The notes under the pieces were generated by a model. That model did no database searches and was not told where the DNA came from. It saw only the letters and a program-made list of their open reading frames with translations. Of a stretch of DNA of 64,000 nt, positions 1 through 31,200 are shown piece after piece. Position 1 is the stretch's first letter. Every line of letters starts with the position of its first letter. This stretch comes from Trichostrongylus colubriformis. Taxonomy: Eukaryota > Nematoda > Chromadorea > Rhabditida > Trichostrongylidae. The translations under genes were made by a program, and so were the position numbers. The stretch is taken from the NCBI GenBank assembly GCA_963978905.1, contig OZ022257.1, forward strand, positions 43,286,203-43,350,202, read 5' to 3'.

Positions 1-1389
1 ACACACATACACTCATCGCGCACGCAGTATTGGCTTTTGACCTCGCACTCAGTCACTATAATATAAACAGATAGTCAAACGAGCTGGATAAAATCAGCTA
101 ACACACTAGGGCACGGCTTGCATTGCCACTCGTGTGGGAGTGGCATCGCCAGTGTAGATTGCATGGGGTCATACTTATTTCTCAGAAATTTTCCTCAACA
201 TAATGCCTGACCCGGTCTCACGTTCCCTCCTCCTCCTGGCACCGGCTGCACAGCAGCCTGCAGCTTCACCTTCGTGTGGCTCCCTCCTTTCGTATTCACC
301 TACCTTTTTTCTATTTCGATTTTCCCTTAAAGTCATGGAGAAATGATCTCGATCAAAGTCTTGCTCAGCGTGTGCCATATGATATCACCCGAGAGAGAAA
401 TGTGACAAGCGACCTACAAAATCCTGTGATCCCTCACCGTATGCTGTCCCAACTGTCCCAATTGAAGATGAACCAAACTTCCCCTCCCCTCCCTCTTCAC
501 CCCGTTTCCCCCTCAACTGTCTAACAAGGTTCCGGGTAATTTTTCGGTATGCTACGGCTTCGTTCTCTTGTGGCTTGTGGTTAGCGACAACAATAATATG
601 CAGCTCAATTTCAAAGTGATAATACACAAGGTAAACAAGAACAAAGAATGACAATCAAAAATGTAAGCATACAATGATATTGTGACGCTTTCGTTTCAGA
701 AACAGTAGTTGACGAAGATCAAAGTACTGAGTCACGTCATGCGCAATCTCACTCTCTTTCAATGAATGTTTCCCTATAAAGTCATGGATTTGTGCAGCAT
801 ATTACATACATATCAGCTGATGGAGATCTGTTTTACAAAGAGGTATGTACAGTTTTTCCGTAACCTGAACTGGGGCCGTCTTTTCAGGCTGGTGAGACAG
901 TAAGTCTAGCAAAAATTGGCAAATCCGATAATTAATTAAAACGCTATAGTCCGCCTCAAGAAAACGAATCAGTCGTGGGTTTTGTGTTTGGTCCCGACCA
1001 TTTCTGTGGGTTCCATCAGTTGTTTGAAGGCGGTTGACCGTGTTAATGTTTCTCCGAGTTGCTTACTCTAAAAACACTGGCTTTTATTGGGAATACAACT
1101 TCCTCTTCAAAGCTTTGTTCAACACTGCTTCATGATTCGCTCGGGAATTCCCTACTCTACCAGATGCATTCATGTAGTAGGCCTCACTTTTACTCAGAAT
1201 GCAACTACTACATATGAATTTTAGGACCATGTCACAGTGGTACAGCTGAAATTACTTTACATTTTATTTTTTCAGCAGAAAGTTAAATAAATCAAAAAGT
1301 GATGTGTTCACGTCCTTACGCACCACTTCCTTTCCTGTTTCACCAAGCTTTCAGCGGATGGGTCCGGAATTGTTCTGGCCCAGATCAAC

Positions 1390-1560
1390 GGAATTGTCAA
1401 AAACATGGAATTGTAGCAGATGAGCCATATCGAAAGAAGAGCGGCACAGCTTCTCGATCAAGCAGTGGTGAACCTTATAGAAAATGTTGGGGTAACAACA
1501 GTTGCGAGACACATGATGGTTTTGTGGTGTGATATGGTGTTTTGAATAATTGACGGTACC
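1390..1560 (+). repeat. Diverged repeat, copy 1 (with 4020-4160)
   Basis: Shares an ordered series of short blocks with 4020-4160, including CTTCTCGATCAA versus ATTCTTCGATCAA and a common AATTGACGG at the 3' end. Remnants of one interspersed repeat. Open frames here are short and unrecognisable. Confidence 0.45.
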
Positions 1561-2239
1561 AGCGATTTCACTCAATCTACTGTTCACAAACTTGGAAATC
1601 GGCTGCATGCTAGGAGGCCCAAAAACTGTTAGTACTTCTTTGTAGATCAGATAAATTATCTCTTGGGTGATTGCTAACAAGTTAAGCAAGTTTGTAAACC
1701 TGTAAGAAAATTTTTTTTCTTGAGAAAAGGCTACATTACACACGGAACGAATCAATATCAACGCAGAAATGTGTATAAGATATAAAATACATGACATTCG
1801 TACGTAATAGCTTCGAGTTCATGAATCATGGATTTATTAGAAGATTGAAGGAAGTGCAGGAGAATGTGGACATGCAAAAGATTAGACTCGTTGGTGTATT
1901 CGAGCTCATAATGCGGACGTGACGTATCAACCATGCATTGAAAGGAGTATTCGAAAAATGAGCACGGAGACCTTTCTGAGGTATCTTGACTCATCTGATA
2001 ATACATCTCTATCGTCTAGGCTTCATACCATATGTACTATGCTCGCAGTCCCATTTGTCACATTTACGGCTCGCGGAAATAGAAGGCTAGAATTGTTGGG
2101 TTTGAAAGGTTATTTCCATGAGGACAGAAAATTGTTGGTTTTAAATAGCATTTTGACAATAGAGCATCCAATTAATCGGTTCGTAACTACGGTATCATTA
2201 ATTTTGGTACGCTGACCCCTAGTAATGAAAGAGCACTAT

Positions 2240-2488
2240 CGTCCAACGGGTGTGTATCGTTAGGACAGAAACGTCGCGTGGCCGTGTTCGGCACGCGACG
2301 ATATGGTGCGAGCTATGCGCGCCGTATTAGTTGAGTCCTGAAGCGATTACGCATAGAATGAGGCGTAGAGCACTGTCATCGCTTCAAGACCCATCCAATA
2401 CGGCGCGCATAGCTCGCACCATCCCGTCGCGTGCTGAACACGGCCACGCGACGTTTCTGTCCTAACGATATACACCCTCGTTAAACGA
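2240..2488. mobile_element. Fold-back MITE with roughly 90-bp arms
   Basis: The left arm (about 2245-2328) and right arm (about 2398-2482) are near-perfect reverse complements, sharing GTTAGGACAGAAACGTCGCG and CGAGCTATGCGCGCCGTATT, with a loop of about 65 bp. There is no coding capacity. The family is not identified. Confidence 0.75.
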
Positions 2489-2849
2489 CTATGTAGGATG
2501 TTTGAGAGAGACAGGATCTGTAAGAGATGTAGAGCCACTGCATACGGCATGTGATAGGCAGACGAGCAGTATGATGGTTTTTGACTCCGCTTCCACATCC
2601 GCTTGAAGACACCGGGAGGAGAGCAATTTAGGTTTACGGTACGGGATTACAGGTGCTGCAATGCACACACGGCAGCTTGCCAAGACACGGCAGCTTAGGT
2701 TGTGATTGTAATCACACTTTTTTCTTACGCTTTCGCTTATTCTTCATTTAAAAAGTTTTACTTGGTTGCTGCATGTTTTTCACTTATTTCACATTCTCAC
2801 GAGTGATTGAAATAAACTCTACGAGGCAACAAATTACATCTCTACAGCG

Positions 2850-3030
2850 AATAACTCGGAAAGTCAGTGTGCTGACGCGAGTGTGATGCGAATACACACC
2901 ACAGGGTCGCGCTTTTGAATCTGGGTTTTTCCACCGAATATCGCTTTTAACCTCGAATGTTCGTTACAAAATGATTATATCTTTGCATCCTCCTCTTTCT
3001 TCGGATCCCTTTCGGTTCCTTCAAAGGAGT
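2850..3030 (+). repeat. Dispersed repeat, copy 1 (second copy 25770-25945)
   Basis: Both copies share ATGCGAATACACACCACAG, GTCGCGCTTTT, GTTCGTTACAAAATG and TCTTTGCATC in the same order and orientation, at roughly 80-85% similarity by eye. Confidence 0.65.
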
Positions 3031-5041
3031 CGTCGGCAGTTTGACCATCATGTCGACATGTTGCATACGCATTCCACGGCATATGGAGTACTAGGTTCGT
3101 GCGAAAAATTTCATGGAACGATTTTCTCTGCCAGTAGTTATGAGCATGTGAGAGACACAAATGGATTCTTAAAAAGGCTAGAACTTCCGTGGACTCCCGA
3201 AACCGACGTGCTATGTATCAATGATTTTAGAGGAAATGCGGAGTAACGCGATTTAGGCTCGCAATCCTTCTGAGGGATTTTGAGATTGGATATAGAACGG
3301 GTGCTTCTCATAGTTTTTTGTTACACCGTGAAGCCTCATCCGCCATGCCGTCACGTTCTGGGTTCTGGTCCAGAAACTGGATGAGTAAATAGCTCCTTAC
3401 TCAATAAGTAATCGAAACTGAACAGTGAGATGAGCCAAAAATAATGTTACTCTCTGAGTATGATGTTGCATGACAAACAAGCACTGGGGCAGCCAAGCTA
3501 GCAGAGTAAGTCACAATTACTGCGTATTGAGTTGAGATCCTCAAGATTCATCTTTACGAAAAACTCGACAGCATCTGGCAGTTCCACTGCCTGTCCCCGA
3601 GCAGTTTTCATGAGCAAGGTATCCTCAAGTTAACACGTGAGTCAGAATCTGATGTGAGATGATTGGTGGGATCCCTGGAGAGAAATATACAGTAATTAAT
3701 GGGGAAATATATAGTAATTAATGGGACACACACGATGTTTTCTTAGTGGTCACACGATCACGAAATCTGAGAAGGGTGGCGAGTAGAAACGGAAGCACCT
3801 CATTCACCTTAGCTTAGCTAACTCTCGGATGAAAGAATAGGTGGTTAAGTAATGCCAGCTGCACCTCTGTGACATTGTCTTAAAATTTCATTGTAATTGC
3901 AGTCTGAGTAAAAGAGAAACGCACCAGTGGTAGAGTCAAAAATCCTGCGGTGCTGAGCAAATACCCGGAAGGGATGATTGTCATGCCATATAAAAACCAA
4001 TGCTTTAAGATTAAGCAACTTGGAGAACAGCCGACACGATTCTTCGATCAAACAGTTGATGGAGCTTGTAAAATATTTGGGTCGGGGCTGAAAGCAAAAC
4101 ACAAGATCATTGATTTTCCGAGGCGTAATATAATGCTCTAATCAATTGACGGTTTGGTCAATTTTCGACGATTAGCCCTACCACTTCACTAGCCTGAAGT
4201 TCGACCCCCATTCCAAGATGCCCAAAAGTTGTCCCTTTACAGAAGAAAAGCGATATTACTCATGGAATGGCCCAATACTTTGCTAATCGTCACATACGAG
4301 ACTTCCGATGTTTCCGCAAGAAGAAACGTCACAATATCATTGCCCACATACATTTTGATTGTCGTTTTTTATTACCGCCCATTTTATTTTGTCACTCTGA
4401 AATATAGTGGCACGTCAGTCTTTTCACAAGCCACAATAGAGCCATAAGAAATGAGCACCTTTTTGTGGGCCGGTCAATTCTTTTGAAAAGGTGTGTGTGT
4501 TATAGAAATTATAGAAAACCATAATTTTTCTGAAAAATCTTCCAATCGAAATGGAACGGTTACCTGTGGGCTGACCTAATACCAGCCTAATAGCAATCTA
4601 ATAATGGTGCTGATGCTGGAGGCTCACCTACATATAAAAGGTGATTTAATTCAAAATCCGAGGCATCAGCAGGAAGCTGATCGATAAACACAAAGTATGA
4701 AAGTTTCAGAGTCAATCAGTAAAACAATATCGAATAGAGCTCGGAGAGAAATGAAAACATGACAGTAGTGATTTTACAAAAGCAGATAATGACAAATTCC
4801 CGCAACACATCCATCTGGTCCACGTGTATGTTTTTGTGATGTGTCGGTTGCACGCAGAGCATGACTCTTTCCGTGGAAGGGTGGTTAGCAGGTAGTGCCG
4901 ATTCAGAAGCTTCTCAAGTCGTTTGGAGTTTGGCTGTCGCCGCAAATCTTTTAGCCGTCTGCTTGGATTGCTGGAACTCATTTCTTATTCTTACACACTA
5001 AATCATTGTACCTGCTTTTTCCGGAAAATCCACACGAAAGT

Positions 5042-5060
5042 TTTATTCACCAACTTTATT
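5042..5060 (-). terminator. mdh-1 polyadenylation signals
   Basis: Two AATAAA hexamers on the minus strand (5060-5055 and 5047-5042) lie about 120-135 bp past the MDH stop codon, a usual nematode 3' UTR length. Confidence 0.6.
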
Positions 5061-5176
5061 AACTAAAAGAACATCAAGAAAGACAGATATAAAGCATTCT
5101 GCAGTAACGTTTCTAAGGTAAGCCAACTCGGAAAGCATTGAAATGGAGCATATGCTTTTCCAACATATACTCGGAC

Positions 5177-24450
<19,274 letters not shown>

Positions 24451-24639
24451 CGAAAGGAGTTGAAGTAACCTCACTTTCGCATCGATCGCCAACTTTAGAA
24501 CTTCACAACGATATGATATGTGCCGATAACAACATCCAGAACAACAGTATCAGCTCACTATTACGTTATGTCAGAGTCAGCGGTTGCACTTGCGTGGCTT
24601 GACCACTAGTCGACTGCACAAAACGGATGGGCCGATCAG

Positions 24640-24890
24640 GCGATTGGGCCACAAGCAAAAACAGGTGATTAGGCGATTGAGTGAATAGACTACTGCGCGA
24701 TCGGCGATCTGTCGGTCAGTTGATTGGGTTGCTTGGCAATTAGACGACGCGCTATCTGTTGATCGATCAATCAGGTGATCAGGTGATCAGGCATATCATT
24801 TACCTGATCAACACGCATTTTATCTTTAACGTCTAACCGCCTCATCACCCGATCACCTGACGCGAATTCTGATCAATGCCTCGGGAAGTA
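24640..24890 (+). repeat. GATC/GATT-rich degenerate repeat upstream of mdh-1
   Basis: A run of short degenerate units such as GATCAGGTGATCAG, GATTAGGCGATT and GATCGATCAATCAGG lies 190-440 bp upstream of the MDH start. It resembles the tail of the RTE fragment at 22.5 kb and may be a relic of such a tail. A regulatory role is not shown. Confidence 0.4.
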
Positions 24891-25769
24891 TTCAGAGTTG
24901 GCGATGGCACATGCGGTTCGAGCGATCAAACCATCAGTCTATCAAGCGATTGGTTGTGTTGTAACACAGTCGCAATCTTACAGGTGTACCACAGTGGCAA
25001 CGCATGCCCACGCTGCGTTACGGCTGGTGCACCTGGGTTTTTATTCACCTGTTTCTTATTTGTTGTGGTTTTGTTGTTCATTTGTGGACAATGGATGGTT
25101 TTTTTTCCAAGAAGCTTCAGGAATACTCAACTGAGTGCCAGCGGAATAGTACTGAACCACAAGTTTTACATTACTTTAAAAATCATGTGGCCGCCTGCAC
25201 GATATGCATTCCCTTCTTTCTGCCCTATTGCCTGATCACCGTAATGATTAACACCGAGAACGGTGGAGTCACTGCTCCAGGTTATTGAATTTTCGATTCC
25301 TGGCAAAATGTGGATTGTGTGTGGTTGGTGATTCGAAGGCACACTGATATCGTCCTACCGACTGATCATTTTCTTCCAGAGCCTAGACACACAAATCACT
25401 TGAGTCTACTGGCTTCGATTCCTAGAGAGCATAGCAATCATCTTAGTTGTCGAAGGAATCCAGGACCAAGCCCTTGTTTCTACCCACACAAATATGTTTC
25501 TGAATCCCTGATGATCCTTTGAAGACACCGAAGGGGAATAATTTCAGTTCGTCCATTGCACAAACTCGCCAATTTGACGCCTTGGCATGGTGCCAAAAGG
25601 TGATGTTTTTATTATGAAGTTGTTCTTCCCTTCTTCTTTTTCCTTTGTTCTTTCTTATATTGTTTCTAGATGTACTTACGTGAATGCTAATGTAGTTGGG
25701 AAGGGGCACTCCACTGCGCTGGGAGTCAGGTGTTACAACTAACGCTGGCCAGCGGCCCGTTTACTAACT

Positions 25770-25945
25770 CCGACAGCTCGGAAAATCACTGTGTTGATGC
25801 GCTGGGATGCGAATACACACCACAGCGTCGCGCTTTTTGAATCCGTGTTTTTTGCCGATTATCGCTTCTAACCTTGAGTGTTCGTTACAAAATGCTCATT
25901 TCTTTGCATCATCCTCTTGTTGCGGACCCTTTCCGGTTTCTTAGT
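25770..25945 (+). repeat. Dispersed repeat, copy 2 (with 2850-3030)
   Basis: ATGCGAATACACACCACAG, GTCGCGCTTTTT, GTTCGTTACAAAATG and TCTTTGCATC occur in the same order as in copy 1. Confidence 0.65.
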
Positions 25946-28054
25946 ATTTTTCCGATATGAATATGTAGTACTTAATTACTGCAGTCCATTGGCAACGTTT
26001 GTAGCGAAAATTTCGAAGAGGAACCCCCTTAAAAATAACAAAACCGGTCACGACCGTCGCCCTGGCACGGCTAGGAGGGCTACTGAAGTGAAACGCTACA
26101 GACGATTTTAATACATCGGAAGGAACTAATTAGGCAGGCTGTGGAATGTTTGGAGAATATGATTTTGGGGATTCTCAGCAGTGTAACAGTAGAGAAAAAA
26201 CAAATCAAAACGGTGTGGAATCTAGGAAGTGGGAAATCCGAAAACTCTCCTTCTAACCCCTTTGCACCCCTCTGCATCACTTGCCGGTGGCGTAGATGCA
26301 GACGAACGAAGGGCTGCGTCAGCCGACAGCAAACGTTGTCTCGCCCTACAGGCGATTCCCCCGGCGGCTGCATGGCAATGCGTTTCGCAAAGACGCCAAG
26401 GCGCGCTTTTTGATGCCAGTCCCATCGAATTTCACATTCGTTGAATTGGGATGTTTGATTTCAGTAGCTATTGGGCCCTCCCAATTCTCACTTTCCTCTC
26501 GCCTCGAGCGGTGCTTTGATTCAGTGGTAGATCTTTGTGCAAGTCATAGTTTAGGTTTTTTATTACTGAGCATGATATACACACGAGTTAAACACTTACC
26601 AATAACTTAGCAACATACATCATACATTAGCTTTCTTATGTTATTTGGTGTATTGTAAATTTGTAGGCTGTGGGCAGGTGGCAGCTCCAATAGCATGATC
26701 CTGTCTTATTGCTGGCGGCAAGGCCGCTGTTGGGGCAGGAGGAGAGAGCTGTGGAAGTCAGTTACCAAACAAGAGGTGAAATGCCACACTCCTCATTGAG
26801 TTGTATAAGTACCTTCAGCGATGGGTTGTAGAAACGCTGACACATGGCTATAAAAGCGTCTCTTTGCTCATGGAACGCGTGTTGTGTGCGCACTAGAGCT
26901 GTGAGAGGTGAAGGTGACAGTAGTGGACCAGAGCACTATTCTGCTGGGGCAATGCAATCCAAACGACATTTAGCTATAGGTTTTTGCTCAAAGTTGATTT
27001 ACGTAGCAATTATAGGGTTTTGGACTACATAGTTAGAGTTATTATTTATTCAATTTATTTTGTATACACTTGTTTCATTACACTTTTTCAACCATTTTGA
27101 CTAATTTGAAGGTCTGGAAGCTTTCGTACCCTGTGAATACTGTTTTGTGTAGAGGCTCGCTCCGACACCGCTGTAAACAGACCAACGGAATACAATGAAT
27201 TTTGATTACTAGCGTGTGCTTGATTTGAAGACACATTCCAGGATTATTGGAGTATTACTGCTAATGCCGTGGTCAGATAATTCGACCCACAGCTAGTGGG
27301 CTGTACCTTTACCGAGACGTGGGTGTCACTCTAGCAAGCTGCCCAGCCGCCCATCCCAGACGTGATTGTTGGCAATGACGGGGGCAACAGTTGCAACAAC
27401 GTGGCAAATGAGGCCCACGATTTGTGTGATAAAATAAGATAAGAAAGAGATGCTAATAATAAAAAAGACGTTCGCAGTAGGAAATATTCAATGTTCTAGA
27501 GTTTCTTATGATGCCATCCAGCGGAAACTGATTTGAAGGCCCGTTTTCATGCGGCAATCTCTTCCAAGGCCAGTTGCCAGGAAGCCTTTTCTAGTCCTAT
27601 CTTCGGGATCTTCTTTCGGTTTTTTCTCTGTCAGCGATTTCTCAGCACCTCTAATTTCATAAAGCAGCTCTTCAATCCACTCAGGGTAATTCAGGAATGT
27701 GCCTGCAACCCTGTCGGATTAGGTGAACCTTGCTCTTTGATTCTGCTCTGTGAGAAAAGAAGCACATCACAAGTAAGTGAATAGATCCATCCCGTCACGA
27801 GACTGTGGTCATCTGCCCGCTTGGCTGCTGGTCATTTGGAGTGGATGAATTGGCCCTGAAAGACGAAAGTGTTCTGTAAATCGGCTATGCCATGGAGATA
27901 ACGTATGCTAATTTAATAAATAGAAGTTGAATACGTAGCAAATCCCATCAAGATATTCACCAAACCCGCATGCCTAATACTTTATATTTTTGCGTGCGTA
28001 GTATTCGGAATCTAACAACATGATCACTATCTTACCTCAGATGATTTGCAGAAA

Positions 28055-28225
28055 CTATTTTCCACGTTGTTTACCCCACATTTCTGTATATGTGCGAAAA
28101 TAAATATCATTTTCCGTCGCAGTTCTACTCTTTAGTATCTCGAGCTTGGTTGCTTTCATCCGTTGAGACCTGCGTATAATGTACAACAGCACAATGGGTG
28201 ATACAATCGTGTAGTAAGGAATCAG
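28055..28225 (-). CDS. Chemoreceptor exon 6 (TM7, tail, stop)
   Basis: TTTTCAG acceptor, then LIPYYTIVSPIVLLYIIRR, a basic tail, ENDIYFRTYTEMWG and TAG at 28057-28055. Confidence 0.9.
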   Translation of the reverse strand: MIPYYTIVSPIVLLYIIRRSQRMKATKLEILKSRTATENDIYFRTYTEMWGKQRGK

Positions 28226-31200
28226 CTGAAAATAATTTTCAATTAGTAAAAATATCGTTATCTTGCCTTGTGAATTCGGAAGATGAGCATCTCCGATCTT
28301 TCTCTAAAGGCTTGTGAACCTACACCATCAAAACCAATTTTGGTTCAGTGTCGCTATGCGTGATCAGACATCAGGAAATCCTCCTATTTTGAGTGTCCTT
28401 CCCTCTGCAGGCGGAATATTATCGAAATGTAGATGTACCTGGATTCATCATTGGCTGCTATGGCTCCACTACCAGTAACAAAGTCAGTTCGCCATAATTA
28501 TATTACCTATTTTACTACTAGCACACTATAGTCGTCAGTTATGCACATGCATCTATTCAGAGAGTTGTTACTCTGACTGAAAATCAAATTCCATGTCTGA
28601 CCCAGTGCAGAAGACATCATCAGATAGAGTAGTCCACATCAGCGGTAGGTAAAGGCTATAGAAAGATTGGTCGGGTATACGTACATGTGAACGCACCTTC
28701 ACTATAAATGAACACTTGGCAATAAAGGAGTCACTTGCTTCCTTCTACTTCTCACGAGACCAAACTACAGCAGTAGGTCACAGCACTGGTCCTATTCGCT
28801 GGTGAGCTCTCAGGCTACAGACGTCTTACCAGAGTTAAACTTTTTTTTGATAAGTAATAATTTACTTTGTTTACTTGATAGCATGTCTGAATAAGAAGCG
28901 TCTATACTATGCATTGTGATTTCAAGGTCACTAATCCTGGAAAGCTCAGCAAAAGTATGGGTTAATCGTTTGAATTCTTTGCTTCATCCACGTCAGTAAA
29001 TCGGTAAAGCTGTCACATAGAAGCTTCGCCGAGTAATCAATGAATTTCAAAAGCCCAAGGTTTTTTTCAAAAGAAAAGTGACTCACGTTGACAGAGGCAA
29101 ATAATGTTCGATAGGTGACAACCGAGAATTTTTCCCGAAAAGTGTTAACTAGTACGCCGCTCATTGCGACTGTTCCACTAACAACGGTTTGAAAAGTCGA
29201 AAGTGGGAGTATCAATCGAATAACGCTAGCATTTTCTCGAAGTTGATACGACGACTGGAGATCGAAACGTCTTCTAAATCCAGTGCATAATTGTGACGAT
29301 ATGTTGTGCAAGAATCGCCCAAACAAACTATGGAACCACCATTCAAATATAATAACCGCCTGCGCAAAGTGTCATAATATGGATGAACACTCTGGATCGT
29401 TCACTTACACCAATGTGGCTCTAATTAATCAGAACACGAATGGAAATCACAATATGTCGTCTTCAATGTGTGACATCGCATTAGATTTCGTCTAATTACT
29501 TGTTAGGAGCTGTACTTGTCCTGAGACGCAGGTGGATTCGAGAAATGGACTCCTTGCTACTGCTGTGTTTGACTGATACATATCTTCTGTATCCATGGAG
29601 ACGATCCTTGCATACGTGTGGGGGCGTCTACGTGGTCTGTAGGCATTGCATTGCTTCCTCCAACAAATAAGCCTCAAGTCTAATTCAGGATAGCCTGGCT
29701 TATTATCTGGAGTATAACCAAACATGACGACAGGGATCGGCAAGCTATTTGTGGGTCTTTATTGTGCTAAAACAGCAGTAAGGATGGGCCTCATCCCTCT
29801 GAAACTGAGGGAGCCCTTAATACGGCAAGGTTGAGTGGGACCGCTTAGGAGAGGCTGTTACAGTCTCAGGGCTATAGCGGGTTGCCCAAATCGAGAAGGA
29901 CTAAGATGGCGACGCACGAACCAGTGCATGTGAAGCGAGTATCGAAGATCTGATTATGGAAGCCAAGAAAAACAAGTACGACTTATCGGCATCGACATGA
30001 TACGAGAAAGCATCATCCGCTACACGCCGTTTACGAGATTGGAGAAGAACTGTTCCTTGGAACATGCGACAGGGGATACATTGGCGGTATGAGCGTTATC
30101 GCTAACACGCACTTGGACATGAACATCGATTCGCACGGAGATCTGACAACCAGAATTGGACGTTTGCGATTGAAGAGATTCGGTTGATTTCCGACTTGAC
30201 CATATTCGTCACCTACGCTCCAATATCAAGCTTTCGTGTTGATTTAGAAAAGTTCTATAGGGAAGACCATGCATTCTTCAAGGTCATCGTCGGCGAGTTC
30301 AATGCTGACTTCTGGGCTTAGAAGAACAGGTGATGAAGTTCACATCGGAACGGACTGGAATGGAATGAGCAGGGTGAGAGGGTGTCAATGTTGATTTTGT
30401 CGAACAACTCCATCCATCTATGATAACTCACAGTTCCAGACGCCCTCTCATCTGCGATGGAGTTGGAAGTCATCCGCTGGACAATTCCACAACGATCACA
30501 TCATGTTCACTCAAAGGTTCTCACTGACCGATGCCGCTGTTGTTCCAAAGTTCTATGATTTCCGGGCATATGTGCTAATCCATTACTCTACATTACCAGG
30601 ACACCTCCCACCCTAAATCAGCTTCTGAGTGGAATGTATTCCATAGTTTGTCAGCACTCACACGTAAGCGTGAAGTGCGAGTACGAGTATCGTCCGAAAC
30701 CAAAGTTTATGCCCATCACTCAGTATCTTAGAAACAAGTTTCTCATCGCGGGCTGCGGCAAAACCAGCAGCTATCGAGAAATCAAACGTCAATATCTATT
30801 AAGAAGCTTTTAGCTTCATCGTTCGATGGCGATATTGTCAACAGGCTCAACATCTTATACGTGTGAGTACTGACAAGCTATTGTAAACATACCACTCAGA
30901 TGTCAGTACTGATAAGCTATGGTGAGAATACCATTCAGAGGCCGAGTTAGGTTGAAAGGAGCATCGGTAGTCCGAACGACGGGACGAGGCTTTTACTCGG
31001 AGGCCCCGCCCACCCGGACGTACTTTGTGTTGCTGTATCTTGGCCGGATTAATATTTTTTCGCGTGAAACTTTGCATGAGGTCCACATTAGGCAAATACA
31101 ACATAAACATATGGGTAAACAAAAACTCATTTTTCTAGACGATTCCTTTGCGTAAACTAAAATGGGAAGGCATGGGAGTGAAGATCGATGGACGGCACCT

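Larger units (their letters stand above)
1..5041. other. Intergenic DNA downstream of mdh-1, repeat remnants only
   Basis: No exon with family similarity or a coherent splice pattern is seen on either strand. The region contains a fold-back element (2240-2488), a diverged repeat pair (about 1390-1560 and 4020-4160), one half of a dispersed repeat (2850-3030, second copy near 25770-25945) and a 24-bp tandem duplication near 3676-3723. Confidence 0.5.
24451..28054. other. Intergenic region between mdh-1 and the receptor gene
   Basis: Should hold the mdh-1 promoter at its left and the receptor 3' UTR at its right. I find no exon with family similarity. It contains the GATC-rich run, a dispersed repeat copy (25770-25945) and a possible weak repeat at 26110-26440. 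The longest open frames (24876-25235, plus strand) show no recognisable domain. Confidence 0.45.
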
